Shown here: piece by piece, positions 18,018-28,722 of the stretch | How the letters are laid out: each line of letters opens with the position of its first letter | Numbering within the stretch: the stretch's first letter is position 1 | Origin: an uncultured Candidatus Melainabacteria bacterium | GTDB taxonomy: Bacteria > Cyanobacteriota > Vampirovibrionia > Gastranaerophilales > Gastranaerophilaceae | Assembly: GCA_934726055.1 (NCBI GenBank) | Contig: CAKVCZ010000004.1 | Span: 62,001-126,000 of the forward strand | Reading direction: 5' to 3' | Length of the DNA: 64,000 nucleotides | Made by a program: the position numbers and the translations under genes | Notes under the pieces: model-generated | The model's input: only the letters and a program-made list of their open reading frames with translations | Told to the model about the DNA's origin: nothing | Databases searched by the model: none

Positions 18018-18315
18018 TTTCTTGAGGAAATATTTTCACATAGCATTTCTCAATTTCTTGTTGAAAATATTTTGGTAGTTTATCGTATTCGTTTATGTCA
18101 ATTAAAAAAGGTATATCGCTATCTTGTAAGAGTTCTCTGAGTTCATAAATTCTTTTTGTTTCGTCATTAAAGCTTCTTACTACCAAATCTAAGTCGCTGC
18201 CCGAGTGAGAATCTCCGTTAACACGACTCCCGTATGCCCAAATTTCTGCCTTTGGACAGTATTTTTTTAGTATTTCTGTCAATTCATCATGATGCTTCGG
18301 TTTTAAATTAATCAT
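18010..18315 (-). CDS. MNT-type nucleotidyltransferase antitoxin (MntA-like)
   Basis: About 101 residues with the minimal nucleotidyltransferase signature GS-x10-D-x-D (GSRVNGDSHSGSDLDL, Asp41 and Asp43 from this start). In characterised HepT/MntA pairs the MNT protein AMPylates a Tyr of the HEPN toxin to neutralise it. The ATG at 18315 overlaps the stop of the HEPN gene, indicating translational coupling; a TTG at 18321 is also in frame. Confidence 0.85.
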   Translation of the reverse strand: MINLKPKHHDELTEILKKYCPKAEIWAYGSRVNGDSHSGSDLDLVVRSFNDETKRIYELRELLQDSDIPFLIDINEYDKLPKYFQQEIEKCYVKIFPQETT

Positions 18316-18724
18316 TGTCAATTACTCTTTTTAAATTTCTTGAATCAGTTAGAAAATCTTCTATCAAGTTCAATGTTTCTTCCGCAAATGCTTGACCGTA
18401 GTCGTGTGCAGTATTATTTCTATTATCTCTGTATTTCATCCAATGTTCAACTTCACCTTCAGAAATTAAAGTGTATTTATGAGCGTGTCTGAATATATCT
18501 TTAAATGTTAAGCTATCAATTGCTTTTTTTGATGGAAAGTAAGGAGAAAGTTTCTTTTTTAATAATTTTCCGCTTTGTTCCAGTGTCATTTCAAATCCTT
18601 TTATTAAAGAGTTGCGATATAGTTCATATTCGATAGTGTCTTCTTTGGTTTGTTTCAACATTGTGTATGATTTTTCCAGTGTATCAATACATCTTTGTAA
18701 ATATTCGGTGTTAATATTTGACAT
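18308..18724 (-). CDS. HEPN-domain toxin (HepT-like, HI0074 family)
   Basis: 138-residue all-helical HEPN protein with the RX4HXY motif at residues 102-109 (RNNTAHDY). This is the RNase active site and the Tyr that MntA-type partners modify. AAGGAG precedes the ATG. It is the first gene of a two-gene minus-strand unit with the MNT gene, the usual order for this type VII-like toxin-antitoxin pair. It sits at the junction of three convergent or divergent units, a common location for mobile toxin-antitoxin modules. Confidence 0.85.
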   Translation of the reverse strand: MSNINTEYLQRCIDTLEKSYTMLKQTKEDTIEYELYRNSLIKGFEMTLEQSGKLLKKKLSPYFPSKKAIDSLTFKDIFRHAHKYTLISEGEVEHWMKYRDNRNNTAHDYGQAFAEETLNLIEDFLTDSRNLKRVIDND

Positions 18725-18829
18725 TATTTCTCCTTATACTTTTGGAAATTTAATTAAATGCAATTCTTATCTTACTTTATATTATCACGATAAGAAATAA
18801 TTATACATATATTTAGTTATTTTGTTCTA

Positions 18830-18858
18830 TTGCAAAAAATATCTTGTTATGCTATGCT
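18830..18858 (+). promoter_or_regulatory. Promoter of the 92-residue protein gene
   Basis: TTGCAA, 17 bases, TATGCT, with an extended -10 TGC just before it. It excludes the upstream in-frame start at 18830. Confidence 0.7.
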
Positions 18859-18895
18859 TAAGGCAATAATTAAACAGGGAAAGGAAATAATAATT

Positions 18896-19174
18896 ATGGT
18901 ATATGCAATAGGAAGAGCTGATGCAGCTTATAGAATGATGAATACAGCAGATTCTCAATTATCATCATTACGTTCAATAGGTTCAAATTACGATGTTAGA
19001 GTGTTAAATGAACTACAAAAACGCGATACATTGAATGCAATAAATATGCAAAAAGATGAATTAATGTATAAATTGATGGACAGATTGGATAAAATGGATA
19101 AAAAAATAAAACAAGACAAATTTGAACGTTCAACAAGTACATTTAATAACGATAAGAAGGTTTCTAAAAAGTAG
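18896..19174 (+). CDS. Small helical protein of unknown function
   Basis: 92 residues starting MVYAIGRADAAYRMMNTAD, then a Leu/Lys/Asp/Met-rich helix (around residues 38-75) that looks like a coiled coil, and a basic, Ser/Thr-rich tail. No domain is recognised. The gene has its own promoter, a spaced AAAGG ribosome-binding site and an intrinsic terminator, so it is very probably real. Confidence 0.65.
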   Translation: MVYAIGRADAAYRMMNTADSQLSSLRSIGSNYDVRVLNELQKRDTLNAINMQKDELMYKLMDRLDKMDKKIKQDKFERSTSTFNNDKKVSKK

Positions 19175-19200
19175 TAAAACACAAAACTAAATATTAAAAC

Positions 19201-19234
19201 AAAACGGTCGATTTATTTTTGTTCGACCGTTTTT
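19201..19234. terminator. Bidirectional intrinsic terminator
   Basis: AAAACGGTCGA pairs perfectly with TCGACCGTTTT around an 11-base loop, with T's on both strands. It serves the small-protein gene and the dCMP deaminase gene on the other strand. Confidence 0.88.
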
Positions 19235-19250
19235 GTGTTTACAATGCTTT

Positions 19251-19700
19251 TTATTGTTGTTCTTCAAGTTCTTTTCTGATATCATCAACAGAAACGTGTA
19301 GAACATCCGAATTTTCGTCTTTTTTTAAGTAAACGTCAGTTATTCCTGATTGTACGATAAAACGCTTACAAAGAATACAAATCATTTGATGCCCCCAAAT
19401 ATACATTGTAGAGCCTTTGCAACGGTCTTGTCCTGCTTGAATAATAGCATTCTGTTCCGCATGTATAGAACGACAAGTTTCGTATCTGGTACCTGATTCA
19501 ATATTGTTTTTTATACGGTAACATTCTCCTCTTTCGTAGCAAGATTCTACTTTTGAGGGTGTTCCATTGTAACCTGTTGCTTTAATTTTTTTGTCATCAC
19601 CGACAATTACTGCTCCAACTTGTGCACGAATGCAATTAGAACGACTTGCACAAGTTTTTGCAAGGTCTAAAAAATATTCAGTCCAAGATTTTATAGTCAT
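19251..19700 (-). CDS. dCMP deaminase (ComEB-like cytidine/deoxycytidylate deaminase)
   Basis: 149 residues. The zinc site is visible as SIHAEQNAI (His and catalytic Glu) and the later C-x-x-C in MICILCKR. The N-terminal SRSNCIRAQVGAVIV and GYNGTPSKV match deoxycytidylate deaminases, which make dUMP for thymidylate synthesis. I chose the ATG at 19700, preceded by AAAGGA and five bases after the glmU stop. The longer start at 19736 would lie inside glmU. Confidence 0.9.
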   Translation of the reverse strand: MTIKSWTEYFLDLAKTCASRSNCIRAQVGAVIVGDDKKIKATGYNGTPSKVESCYERGECYRIKNNIESGTRYETCRSIHAEQNAIIQAGQDRCKGSTMYIWGHQMICILCKRFIVQSGITDVYLKKDENSDVLHVSVDDIRKELEEQQ

Positions 19701-19704
19701 ATTA

Positions 19705-20991
19705 TTAATCCTTTTTTTGTTTAACCCAGTTTTCAAAAATTTTCATTGGGGCTCTGCCAAGAGCTAAAGCCCATGCCTTTACGTTTTTTGTGGCAACTGC
19801 ACCCGCTGCGACAAAAGCACCTTCTTCAAGTTCAATTGGTGCAACAAGAACAGAATTAGAACCTGTATTTGCATAATCTCCTATTATTGTTCTGTTTTTT
19901 ACCTTTGTTACAGGATTATAGTTTGCGGTAATTGTTCCTGCACCAATATTTACGTGTGAACCAAGGTCGCTATCGCCTACGTAACTTAAGTGAGAAACGT
20001 TTGTATTATCTTTTATTGTGGAATTTTTGACTTCTACAAAGTTTCCTATTCTAACGTTGTTTCCAACTTCTACATTGCCTCTAATATGTGCCATTGGTCC
20101 TATTGTACAGTTAGAACCTATTTTGTTTTTACCATTTATGTAAACAGAAGGATATATAATCGTATCGGTTCCAATTTCTGTATCACCGCTAATCCAAGTA
20201 GTGTCAGGATCTACAATGGTTACCCCTTGTTTCATGAGCTTTTCTAAATTGCGTCTGTTCATTATTTTAGACGCTTCTGCCATTTGAATTTTTGAATTGA
20301 TTCCTAAAATTTCTGAATTGTCTTCAATTGTGTATGCTTGAACATTTAATTTATGTTTTACACCCCAAGAAATAATATCGGTAAGATAATATTCTCCTTG
20401 AGCGTTATTTGTTTTTAACTCGTTAAAAGCTTGTTTTACTTTACCCCAGTTTACACAGTATATACCCGCATTTACTTCTTGAATCTGTTTTTCTTCTTTT
20501 GTCGCATCTTTTTCTTCAACAATTTTGTTCAAGGTTCTGTCTAAGTGTCTTACAATTCTTCCGTAATTGTATGGGTTTTCAAACATAGCACTCATTACAG
20601 TGATATCTGCTTTATTACTTTTGTGTGCGAATATAAAATCTGCCAAAGTTCCCGAAGTTATCAAAGGTGTATCTCCACATAGAATAATAACTTCCCCGTC
20701 ATAATTTTCCAATTCTGGGCATGCCATGCTTACTGCGTGTCCTGTTCCAAGTTGTGGAGATTGTAAAATTGTTTTTGCGTTGTTTCCGTAATTTTTATCC
20801 ACAAATTCAGTTACGGCTTCTGCTTGATGTCCGACAATAACGTAAGATTGTTCAATCATGTGTGTTTCATTAATTGCATCAAGAACATATCCCAAAAATG
20901 TTTTATCAAAAATACAATGTAGTACTTTAGATTTATCAGATTTCATTCGTGTGCCTTTTCCGGCAGCTAAAACGATAGATTTTATACCCAT
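19705..20991 (-). CDS. glmU: Bifunctional UDP-GlcNAc pyrophosphorylase / GlcN-1-P acetyltransferase
   Basis: Makes UDP-GlcNAc, the precursor of peptidoglycan and lipid A. The N-terminal nucleotidyltransferase has LAAGKGTRMKSDKSKVLH and LCGDTPLI. The C-terminal left-handed beta helix carries the acetyltransferase signatures NVSHLSYVGD (catalytic His) and GAGTITANY. Its 428 residues are slightly shorter than the typical ~450. Two ATGs compete; the one at 20991 has 8-base spacing to AAGGAG, against 2 for the one at 20997. It is divergent from eno and is co-transcribed with the dCMP deaminase gene. Confidence 0.95.
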   Translation of the reverse strand: MGIKSIVLAAGKGTRMKSDKSKVLHCIFDKTFLGYVLDAINETHMIEQSYVIVGHQAEAVTEFVDKNYGNNAKTILQSPQLGTGHAVSMACPELENYDGEVIILCGDTPLITSGTLADFIFAHKSNKADITVMSAMFENPYNYGRIVRHLDRTLNKIVEEKDATKEEKQIQEVNAGIYCVNWGKVKQAFNELKTNNAQGEYYLTDIISWGVKHKLNVQAYTIEDNSEILGINSKIQMAEASKIMNRRNLEKLMKQGVTIVDPDTTWISGDTEIGTDTIIYPSVYINGKNKIGSNCTIGPMAHIRGNVEVGNNVRIGNFVEVKNSTIKDNTNVSHLSYVGDSDLGSHVNIGAGTITANYNPVTKVKNRTIIGDYANTGSNSVLVAPIELEEGAFVAAGAVATKNVKAWALALGRAPMKIFENWVKQKKD

Positions 20992-21037
20992 GCCCATTAC
21001 TCCTTTTCTTCTTTAAATAATATAACATAAACACTGT

Positions 21038-21053
21038 TACTATTGAAATAGTA
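21038..21053. promoter_or_regulatory. Small inverted repeat between glmU and eno
   Basis: TACTATT and AATAGTA form a perfect 7-base inverted repeat with a 2-base spacer in the divergent intergenic region. It could be an operator or chance in AT-rich DNA. Confidence 0.25.
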
Positions 21054-21081
21054 TAACTTTTGTGAAATAATTGGAATGTAA

Positions 21082-22404
<1,323 letters not shown>

Positions 22405-22425
22405 TTGTAATTATATTAAAAATGC

Positions 22426-22454
22426 TTTACAGAATTTAATGTAGGTAGTATATT
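22426..22454 (+). promoter_or_regulatory. Promoter of murA
   Basis: TTTACA, 17 bases, TATATT; an alternative -10 TATAAT overlaps it at 22454-22459. Either places transcription initiation within about 6 bases of the murA ATG, so the mRNA may be essentially leaderless. The spacer holds ATGTAGGTAGT, which also occurs at 9957-9967. Confidence 0.6.
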
Positions 22455-22466
22455 ATAATAAGTATC

Positions 22467-23795
22467 ATGAACAAAAATATTGAAGAAAAATATATAGTTA
22501 CTGGTGGAACTCCTTTAAAAGGTGAAGTTCAGATTGGGGGTGCCAAAAATGCTGTTTTAAAGCTAATGGCAGCTGCAGTTTTGGCAAAAGGTGAAACTCT
22601 TATCCACAATGTTCCTGATCTAACAGATGTAGAAATTATGCTTAGCGTAATTCAAGGTCTGGGAACCAAAACGAACTATGATAAAATGAATAAAACAGTT
22701 TCCATTGATGCAACAGATATAACGAATGTTACTGCCAAGTATGAATTAGTAAGTAAAATGCGTGCATCGTTTATCATTTTGGGTGCATTGGTGTCAAGAT
22801 GTAAAGAAGCTGTTGTGGCATTACCCGGAGGTTGTGCAATTGGTGAAAGACGTGTTGACTTTCATATTAAAGGGCTTGAAGCTCTTGGTGTTGATATAAA
22901 AATCGAAAATGGTTATGTTCATGCGAATGCTTCAAAATTAGTCGGAACAGACATTTATTTGGATATTCCATCTGTTGGTGCGACCGAAAACATTATGCTT
23001 GCAGCTATTTTAGCAGAAGGCGAAACAAGAATTCAAAATGCTGCAAGAGAACCTGAAATTATTGATTTGGCTAATTTCTTAAACGCTATGGGTGCGGATA
23101 TTTCGGGTGCAGGAACTTCTGATATTATTATTAATGGTGTAAAACAAGATGATTTGCATCCGATAGAATATACAACAATTCCTGATAGAATTGAAGCGGG
23201 TACATTTATGACTGCTGTTGTCGCAACTCGTGGCAAAGCAATTATTAGAAATATTTTTCCTGCACATTTGACTTTTTTTAATAACAAGTTGTTAAAAATG
23301 GGTGCAAATATTAAGTTAATAGAACCGACTGCAATAGAAGTATCTGCAAAAGGTAGATTAAATACAGTAAATTTTGTAACTCAGCCATATCCTGGTTTTC
23401 CTACCGATTTACAATCTATGGCGATGGTATTGTTATCCACTGCAAATGGGGTTGGTATTATTACTGAAAGCCTTTACGAAAACAGGTTTATGCAAGTACC
23501 TGATTTAAGGAGAATGGGTGCAGATATACATCAGGACAGAAATCACGCAATTATAAAAGGTGTTAAAAGACTGACTGGTGCAGCAGTTTCAGCAAGCGAT
23601 TTGCGTGCAGGTGCATCTCTTGTAATTGCAGCATTAATGGCTGACGGAACTTCAGAAATTGATAATCTTCATCATATTGATAGAGGTTATGAAAACTTTG
23701 ATTCAAAAATTAGTGCTTTAGGTGGTCATATAGAACGCATTAGAGCAAATGTTCAGCAGGAATCTCAAGGAGGATTAAATGAAGCAAGAGTATAG
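22467..23795 (+). CDS. murA: UDP-N-acetylglucosamine 1-carboxyvinyltransferase
   Basis: First committed step of peptidoglycan synthesis: transfer of enolpyruvate from PEP to UDP-GlcNAc. The 442 residues include IGGAKNAVLKLMAAAVL and the active-site loop PGGCAIGERRVDFH with the catalytic, fosfomycin-reactive Cys. The last 17 bases overlap the start of a small gene, which is followed by mfd with an overlapping stop/start, so murA heads an operon. No ribosome-binding site is visible, in keeping with a leaderless or near-leaderless mRNA. Confidence 0.96.
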   Translation: MNKNIEEKYIVTGGTPLKGEVQIGGAKNAVLKLMAAAVLAKGETLIHNVPDLTDVEIMLSVIQGLGTKTNYDKMNKTVSIDATDITNVTAKYELVSKMRASFIILGALVSRCKEAVVALPGGCAIGERRVDFHIKGLEALGVDIKIENGYVHANASKLVGTDIYLDIPSVGATENIMLAAILAEGETRIQNAAREPEIIDLANFLNAMGADISGAGTSDIIINGVKQDDLHPIEYTTIPDRIEAGTFMTAVVATRGKAIIRNIFPAHLTFFNNKLLKMGANIKLIEPTAIEVSAKGRLNTVNFVTQPYPGFPTDLQSMAMVLLSTANGVGIITESLYENRFMQVPDLRRMGADIHQDRNHAIIKGVKRLTGAAVSASDLRAGASLVIAALMADGTSEIDNLHHIDRGYENFDSKISALGGHIERIRANVQQESQGGLNEARV

Positions 23796-24114
23796 ACGTT
23801 GGTATGAGCATGATCCTCTATTGCTTGAAGTTGTTGAATTGTTGAAAAACTATCAAGAAGAATTGCGTGTTCAAGCTGAATATTTTTTAGAAAAAATTGA
23901 AGAAAAAGTTTCAAAAGATGCAATAGAAAAATTTTATTCAATGGTAAAACCGGTAAATGGCAACAGATGGTATGACAAAGACCCTGTAATTTCAAAAACA
24001 ATTGAATTATTGCGTGTCGTTCCACCGGATGTTCAAAAAGCATGTGCTGAACATTTTATAAATGCATTAAAAGATATTGGTGTTGATTATCAGAGTCCAA
24101 ATATTAAGGGCTAA
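23779..24114 (+). CDS. Small conserved-looking protein with a two-fold internal repeat
   Basis: 111 residues built of two similar halves: RWYEHDPLLLEVVELLKNY (residues 6-24) and RWYDKDPVISKTIELLRVV (about residues 56-74), each followed by a helix with a conserved aliphatic/acidic pattern. AAGGAGG lies just before the ATG inside the end of murA, and its stop TAA overlaps the mfd ATG. Such coupling argues for a real translated gene. No family is recognised; a role linked to cell wall or repair is only suggested by position. Confidence 0.7.
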   Translation: MKQEYRRWYEHDPLLLEVVELLKNYQEELRVQAEYFLEKIEEKVSKDAIEKFYSMVKPVNGNRWYDKDPVISKTIELLRVVPPDVQKACAEHFINALKDIGVDYQSPNIKG

Positions 24115-27100
24115 TGTTTAATTTTAAGTGTGGTAATTTAAAAAATTTAGAAAAGCTTGTTAAATCAGAAAAATCATTTGTTTTAACAGGTTTAACGTCG
24201 TTTTTTAGGTTGTTTCTTTTAAATAAAATTATTGAATATTCAAAGAAAAAAGTTTTATTTGTAACTTCTTCTGAACAGTCGGCATTGAAATATAAAAATG
24301 ATTATAAAAAGTTATTTAACAACGAGATATCGTATTTGCCTTTTCAGCAGGTTTCTTTGTATGAATCATTAAATTTAAACAAGTATGATTATGCAAAGCA
24401 GGTTGAAATCTTATTAAATAGACCAAATATAGTTGTTACACAAGTAAAAACATTATTAGAAAAATTTCCTGATGAAAGTTTTTTATCTGATAATTCTTTT
24501 TATTTAAAAGTAGGTGATAGTGTTGAGCCTTTAACAGTTGCACAAAAGCTTGTTGAAATGGGTTATAAACGCTCTGTTATGGTAACTGACATCGGAGAAT
24601 TTTCCATTAGGGGTGATATTATTGATATATTTTCCCTTTCAAATTATCCTGTAAGAATTGAGCTTTGGGGTGATGAAATTGTTGATATAAGATATTTTAA
24701 TAATGAAACTCAAAAGTCAGTTGAAAAAATAAAAAAAACGCAAATATTACCTGTTTATAAATTTAAATCTTCTGAAAATGTTGATATGCCAAAAGAATTG
24801 TTAAATATGGTGCAGGAAGAACGATACTTCGAAGGTATAGATATTTATCAATCGTATTTTAACTCAAATCTGGTAAGTGTATTTGATTATTTCAAAGATT
24901 ACATAATAATTTTTGAGGAGTCAGGTGAAATATTTTCAAAATATGAATTGTTAGATGAAAGGTTTACAACTCAGTTAAATGAAAATTTAAAATTAGCATT
25001 AAATTTTGAATTAAAAGAAAACAATCATATTTCATTTAATGAATTTGTTAAAAAAATCGCAGGAATGCAAAAAATAAAAATGAATAATTTTCTTGAGTCA
25101 GAAAATGAATATATTTTAGAATTTGATGCCCAACCTGCAAAAAATTTTAATGCTAATATTGATGAAATAAGTGGGTATATAAATGAAAAATCAGGTTATG
25201 AAATTGTAATTTCGACAGACTATTCAGAGCGTGTTAAAGAAATATTAGCAGAAAAAGAAATATTTAATTTTGAGGTAATAGATGGTATAGCTTCTTTTGG
25301 TACTGTTTCAGACGATTGCAAATTTATTCTTTTAACCGACCGCGAGTTGTTCAATAAGCGTTCAAAGGATGTTACCGTACAAAAACGTGGTTCATATAAA
25401 GAAAAACAAGATTATATTGAAAGCATAAATGATATTAAAATAGGGGAATATGTTGTTCATAGTATCCATGGTGTTGGTATTTATCAAGGGTTAACACAGC
25501 AGGAAATAGATGGTCAATTAAAAGACTATTTGACAATAGAATATGCAAATAAAGATAAATTACATATTCCGGCAGAGCAAATAAATTTGTTATGCAGGTA
25601 TAGAGGTTCTTCATCAATCAAACCAAAATTGTCAAGAATGGGTGGCAATGACTGGAGTAATACTAAAAAGAAAGTTAAAAATGCCGTTGAAACTATTGCC
25701 TATGACTTATTACGTTTATATGCAAAGAGAAAGATGCGAACAGGTTTTCAATTTCTTCCTGATACGAATTGGCAAATTGAAATGGAAGATGCTTTTGAAT
25801 ATGTTGAAACTCCTGATCAGATGCGGGCAATTGAGGAAGTTAAAAAGGATATGGAATCTGAAAGTCCTATGGATAGACTTATTTGTGGCGATGTCGGATT
25901 TGGCAAGACTGAAGTTGCAATGCGTGCAATTTTTAAAGCTATTACTTCCGGAAAGCAGGTCGCAGTTATTGTTCCGACAACAATTCTTGCTCTTCAGCAT
26001 TATCAGACAATAAATGAGAGATTTAAACCATTTGCAATGAATGTTGATTTGTTGTGTAGATTTAGAAGTGCAAAGGAACAAAAAGATACATTAAAAAAAA
26101 TGGCTCTTGGTGAGTGTGATGTCGTAATTGGTACTCACAGATTGTTACAAGATGGTATTCAATTTAAAGATTTGGGTTTGCTTGTTATAGATGAAGAACA
26201 TCGTTTTGGAGTTAGACATAAGGAAAAATTAAAGCAATTAAAGGAAAATATTGATATTATATCTATGTCTGCAACACCTATCCCAAGAACTTTGTATATG
26301 TCTTTATCAGGAATAAAAGACATGTCATTAATTAATACTCCACCAAAAAATAGACTTCCTGTTAAGACGTTTGTGGGTGAATTTTCAGAAAATGCAGTAA
26401 GAAATGCAATTGTGCATGAATTAGATAGAGATGGTCAAGTTTATTTCATATATAACAGAGTAGAAACGATTTTAGATTTTAAAATTCAATTACAAAAAAT
26501 AGTTCCGAATGCACGAATATGTGTTGGGCATGGACAAATGAACGAAAGCGAACTTGAAAAAGTAATGTTGGATTTTTCAAATCATGAGTATGATGTTTTG
26601 CTTTCTACGACTATAATTGAGTCTGGTTTAGATATCCCAAATGCAAATACAATGATTATTAACGATGCTGATAAGTTTGGGCTTGCTCAATTATATCAGT
26701 TAAGAGGTCGTGTTGGTAGGTGTGATAAACAAGCTTATTGTTATTGCTTCTTTAAAAAAGATAAATCATTAACAGAAGAAGCAACTAAGAGGTTAAAATC
26801 TATAAAAGAATTTACTACCTTAGGTAGCGGGTACCAAATTGCTCTGCGTGATGTTGAAATTAGAGGTGTTGGTAATTTGCTTGGAACAAAACAGCATGGA
26901 CACATGGTAAATGTTGGTTTTGATACTTATTGTCAATTATTAGAAGAAACAATAAAAGAACTTCAAGGTGAAAAACCTGAAATTGTAAATCCTACGATTG
27001 TTGATATAAATGTTACTGCGTTTATCCCTGATGATTGGGTAGGTTCATATGAACAAAAAATGATTGAGTATAAACGTTTAGCGGATGTAAAAAACCAAAA

Positions 27101-27473
27101 TGAGTTAAATTATATAGTTGAGGAATGGACAGATAGATTTTCTAAAATGCCTGAACCGGTTGAAAATCTTATTAAATTAATAAAAATAAGATTGTCAGCA
27201 ACAGATGCGAAAATATCTTTGATAAGAGAGACGGAAGATTATATCAGAATATATTCTCCATATACTCAACCAGAGTGGAAAATTATAAATTCTAAGCTTC
27301 CATCTGAAATAAACAGAAAAATAAAATATACTCTTGCACCAAAGACTTGCCAAGACGGATATTCTGTATTATTATTGAATAGATCATATATGAACTTTTA
27401 TGAAATATTTAACATATTAATAGATTTGTTTTATTATATTAATAAAATAGGTTACGAGTATAGTAATGAATAG
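24114..27473 (+). CDS. mfd: Transcription-repair coupling factor
   Basis: Removes RNA polymerase stalled at DNA lesions and recruits UvrAB. The 1119 residues have the expected order: UvrB-like N-terminal region, RNA polymerase-interacting domain around GEYVVHSIHGVGIYQG, then the RecG-like translocase with Walker A ICGDVGFGKTEVAMRAIF, Walker B DEEHRFGVRHKE, SATPIPRTLYMSLSG, ESGLDIPNANT and QLRGRVGR, and the C-terminal TRCF domain. Its ATG overlaps the stop of the preceding small gene. Confidence 0.97.
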   Translation: MFNFKCGNLKNLEKLVKSEKSFVLTGLTSFFRLFLLNKIIEYSKKKVLFVTSSEQSALKYKNDYKKLFNNEISYLPFQQVSLYESLNLNKYDYAKQVEILLNRPNIVVTQVKTLLEKFPDESFLSDNSFYLKVGDSVEPLTVAQKLVEMGYKRSVMVTDIGEFSIRGDIIDIFSLSNYPVRIELWGDEIVDIRYFNNETQKSVEKIKKTQILPVYKFKSSENVDMPKELLNMVQEERYFEGIDIYQSYFNSNLVSVFDYFKDYIIIFEESGEIFSKYELLDERFTTQLNENLKLALNFELKENNHISFNEFVKKIAGMQKIKMNNFLESENEYILEFDAQPAKNFNANIDEISGYINEKSGYEIVISTDYSERVKEILAEKEIFNFEVIDGIASFGTVSDDCKFILLTDRELFNKRSKDVTVQKRGSYKEKQDYIESINDIKIGEYVVHSIHGVGIYQGLTQQEIDGQLKDYLTIEYANKDKLHIPAEQINLLCRYRGSSSIKPKLSRMGGNDWSNTKKKVKNAVETIAYDLLRLYAKRKMRTGFQFLPDTNWQIEMEDAFEYVETPDQMRAIEEVKKDMESESPMDRLICGDVGFGKTEVAMRAIFKAITSGKQVAVIVPTTILALQHYQTINERFKPFAMNVDLLCRFRSAKEQKDTLKKMALGECDVVIGTHRLLQDGIQFKDLGLLVIDEEHRFGVRHKEKLKQLKENIDIISMSATPIPRTLYMSLSGIKDMSLINTPPKNRLPVKTFVGEFSENAVRNAIVHELDRDGQVYFIYNRVETILDFKIQLQKIVPNARICVGHGQMNESELEKVMLDFSNHEYDVLLSTTIIESGLDIPNANTMIINDADKFGLAQLYQLRGRVGRCDKQAYCYCFFKKDKSLTEEATKRLKSIKEFTTLGSGYQIALRDVEIRGVGNLLGTKQHGHMVNVGFDTYCQLLEETIKELQGEKPEIVNPTIVDINVTAFIPDDWVGSYEQKMIEYKRLADVKNQNELNYIVEEWTDRFSKMPEPVENLIKLIKIRLSATDAKISLIRETEDYIRIYSPYTQPEWKIINSKLPSEINRKIKYTLAPKTCQDGYSVLLLNRSYMNFYEIFNILIDLFYYINKIGYEYSNE

Positions 27474-27484
27474 GAGATATTATT

Positions 27485-28657
27485 ATGAAATTTATTAAAA
27501 TTTTATCTTTGCTTGTAGTTACCTCAATGTTGTTAACAGGTTGCGGAATCAAAGATAAAACAGCTATTGTAAAAGTAAATGACCATGTAATTACCAAGGG
27601 TGATTACGATGAATTGTTTAATCAAACAGTGAAAAGCCCTGCATTGCAAATGTTTGGTCTTGACTCTAAAAAAGTTGATAAAAACAGCTTTATGTACTTA
27701 ATGATAAAAGATAAAGTTGTTAACGAGTTAATTATTAGAGCATTAATTAATGATGAAATTCAAAAACGTCATATAACAGTTTCAACAAAGGATACTGAAG
27801 AAGCTTTGAACAAGGCAATTGAACAAGTTGGTTCAAAATCAAAATTTAATGAAATTTTGAAACAACACGGTGTTTCATTAGCTGACTTCAAAAAAGATTT
27901 AGTAGAAGAAGTTAAGATGAGAAAACTTGTTGATATGTTAGAAAAGGTTAATGTATCAGATGCAGATGCAAAAAAATACTATACAGCAAATGTTAGCAAA
28001 TTCAAATATCCTGATAAAGTAAGAGCTTCTCATATTCTAATTGCTGCAAACGCAGACGAGTTAAAAGAATTGGCAAAAGCAGAAGAAAAAAATGCCAAGT
28101 TATCAGAAAAAGAATTAGATGAATTAGTTGCAAAGAAAATGGCAGAAAGATTAGCTGTTGCAAATGAAGCATTAGCAAAAGTTAAAAATAATCCTGAATC
28201 ATTTGCAAAAGTGGCAAAAGATATGTCAGAAGATGTTGAATCAGCAAAACAAGGCGGAGATTTAGGTTTCTTTGCAAAACAAGAAATGGTAGAACCTTTT
28301 GCAAAAGTTGCATTTGAATTAAAGCCAAATACAGTAAGTGAAATTGTTCAAACTCCTTATGGCTATCATATAATTCTTGTTACTGACAGAAAAGCTGCTG
28401 GTCAAGATTCTTTTGAAAAGGTTAAAGATGATATCAAATTATACTTAGAAAATGAAAAGAAAGTTAAAATCCTTGGTAATTTTGTTGAATCATTAAAGAA
28501 GACTGCAAAAATAGAGTATGTTGATGATGAATTTAATCCTACTGATATAAAATCAGCATTGCAGCAACAAGCTAAAAAGAATTCTTATATGTCAGAACAA
28601 GTTGATGAAGCAAATAATACTGCTACACCGGAAGCTGTTCCTGCAAAAAATAAATAG
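27485..28657 (+). CDS. prsA: Peptidyl-prolyl isomerase lipoprotein (PrsA/SurA-like foldase)
   Basis: Extracytoplasmic folding factor. A signal peptide ends in the lipobox LTGC (Cys20). It is followed by a SurA-type helical N-domain (about residues 30-160) and a parvulin domain from VRASHILIAA (about residue 180) to TPYGYHIILVTDR (about residue 303), with an inserted charged helix of ~35 residues. An acidic/polar tail follows. It starts 11 bases after mfd and ends at an intrinsic terminator, closing the murA operon. Confidence 0.88.
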   Translation: MKFIKILSLLVVTSMLLTGCGIKDKTAIVKVNDHVITKGDYDELFNQTVKSPALQMFGLDSKKVDKNSFMYLMIKDKVVNELIIRALINDEIQKRHITVSTKDTEEALNKAIEQVGSKSKFNEILKQHGVSLADFKKDLVEEVKMRKLVDMLEKVNVSDADAKKYYTANVSKFKYPDKVRASHILIAANADELKELAKAEEKNAKLSEKELDELVAKKMAERLAVANEALAKVKNNPESFAKVAKDMSEDVESAKQGGDLGFFAKQEMVEPFAKVAFELKPNTVSEIVQTPYGYHIILVTDRKAAGQDSFEKVKDDIKLYLENEKKVKILGNFVESLKKTAKIEYVDDEFNPTDIKSALQQQAKKNSYMSEQVDEANNTATPEAVPAKNK

Positions 28658-28686
28658 TTTTATTTATAAAATTTAAAAACTATATA

Positions 28687-28722
28687 AAAGGCGATATTTT
28701 GGAATTAAGAAATATCGCTTTT
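28687..28722 (+). terminator. Intrinsic terminator after prsA
   Basis: GCGATATTT pairs with AAATATCGC, followed by six T's. The hairpin overlaps the last codons of the convergent kinase gene. Confidence 0.82.
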
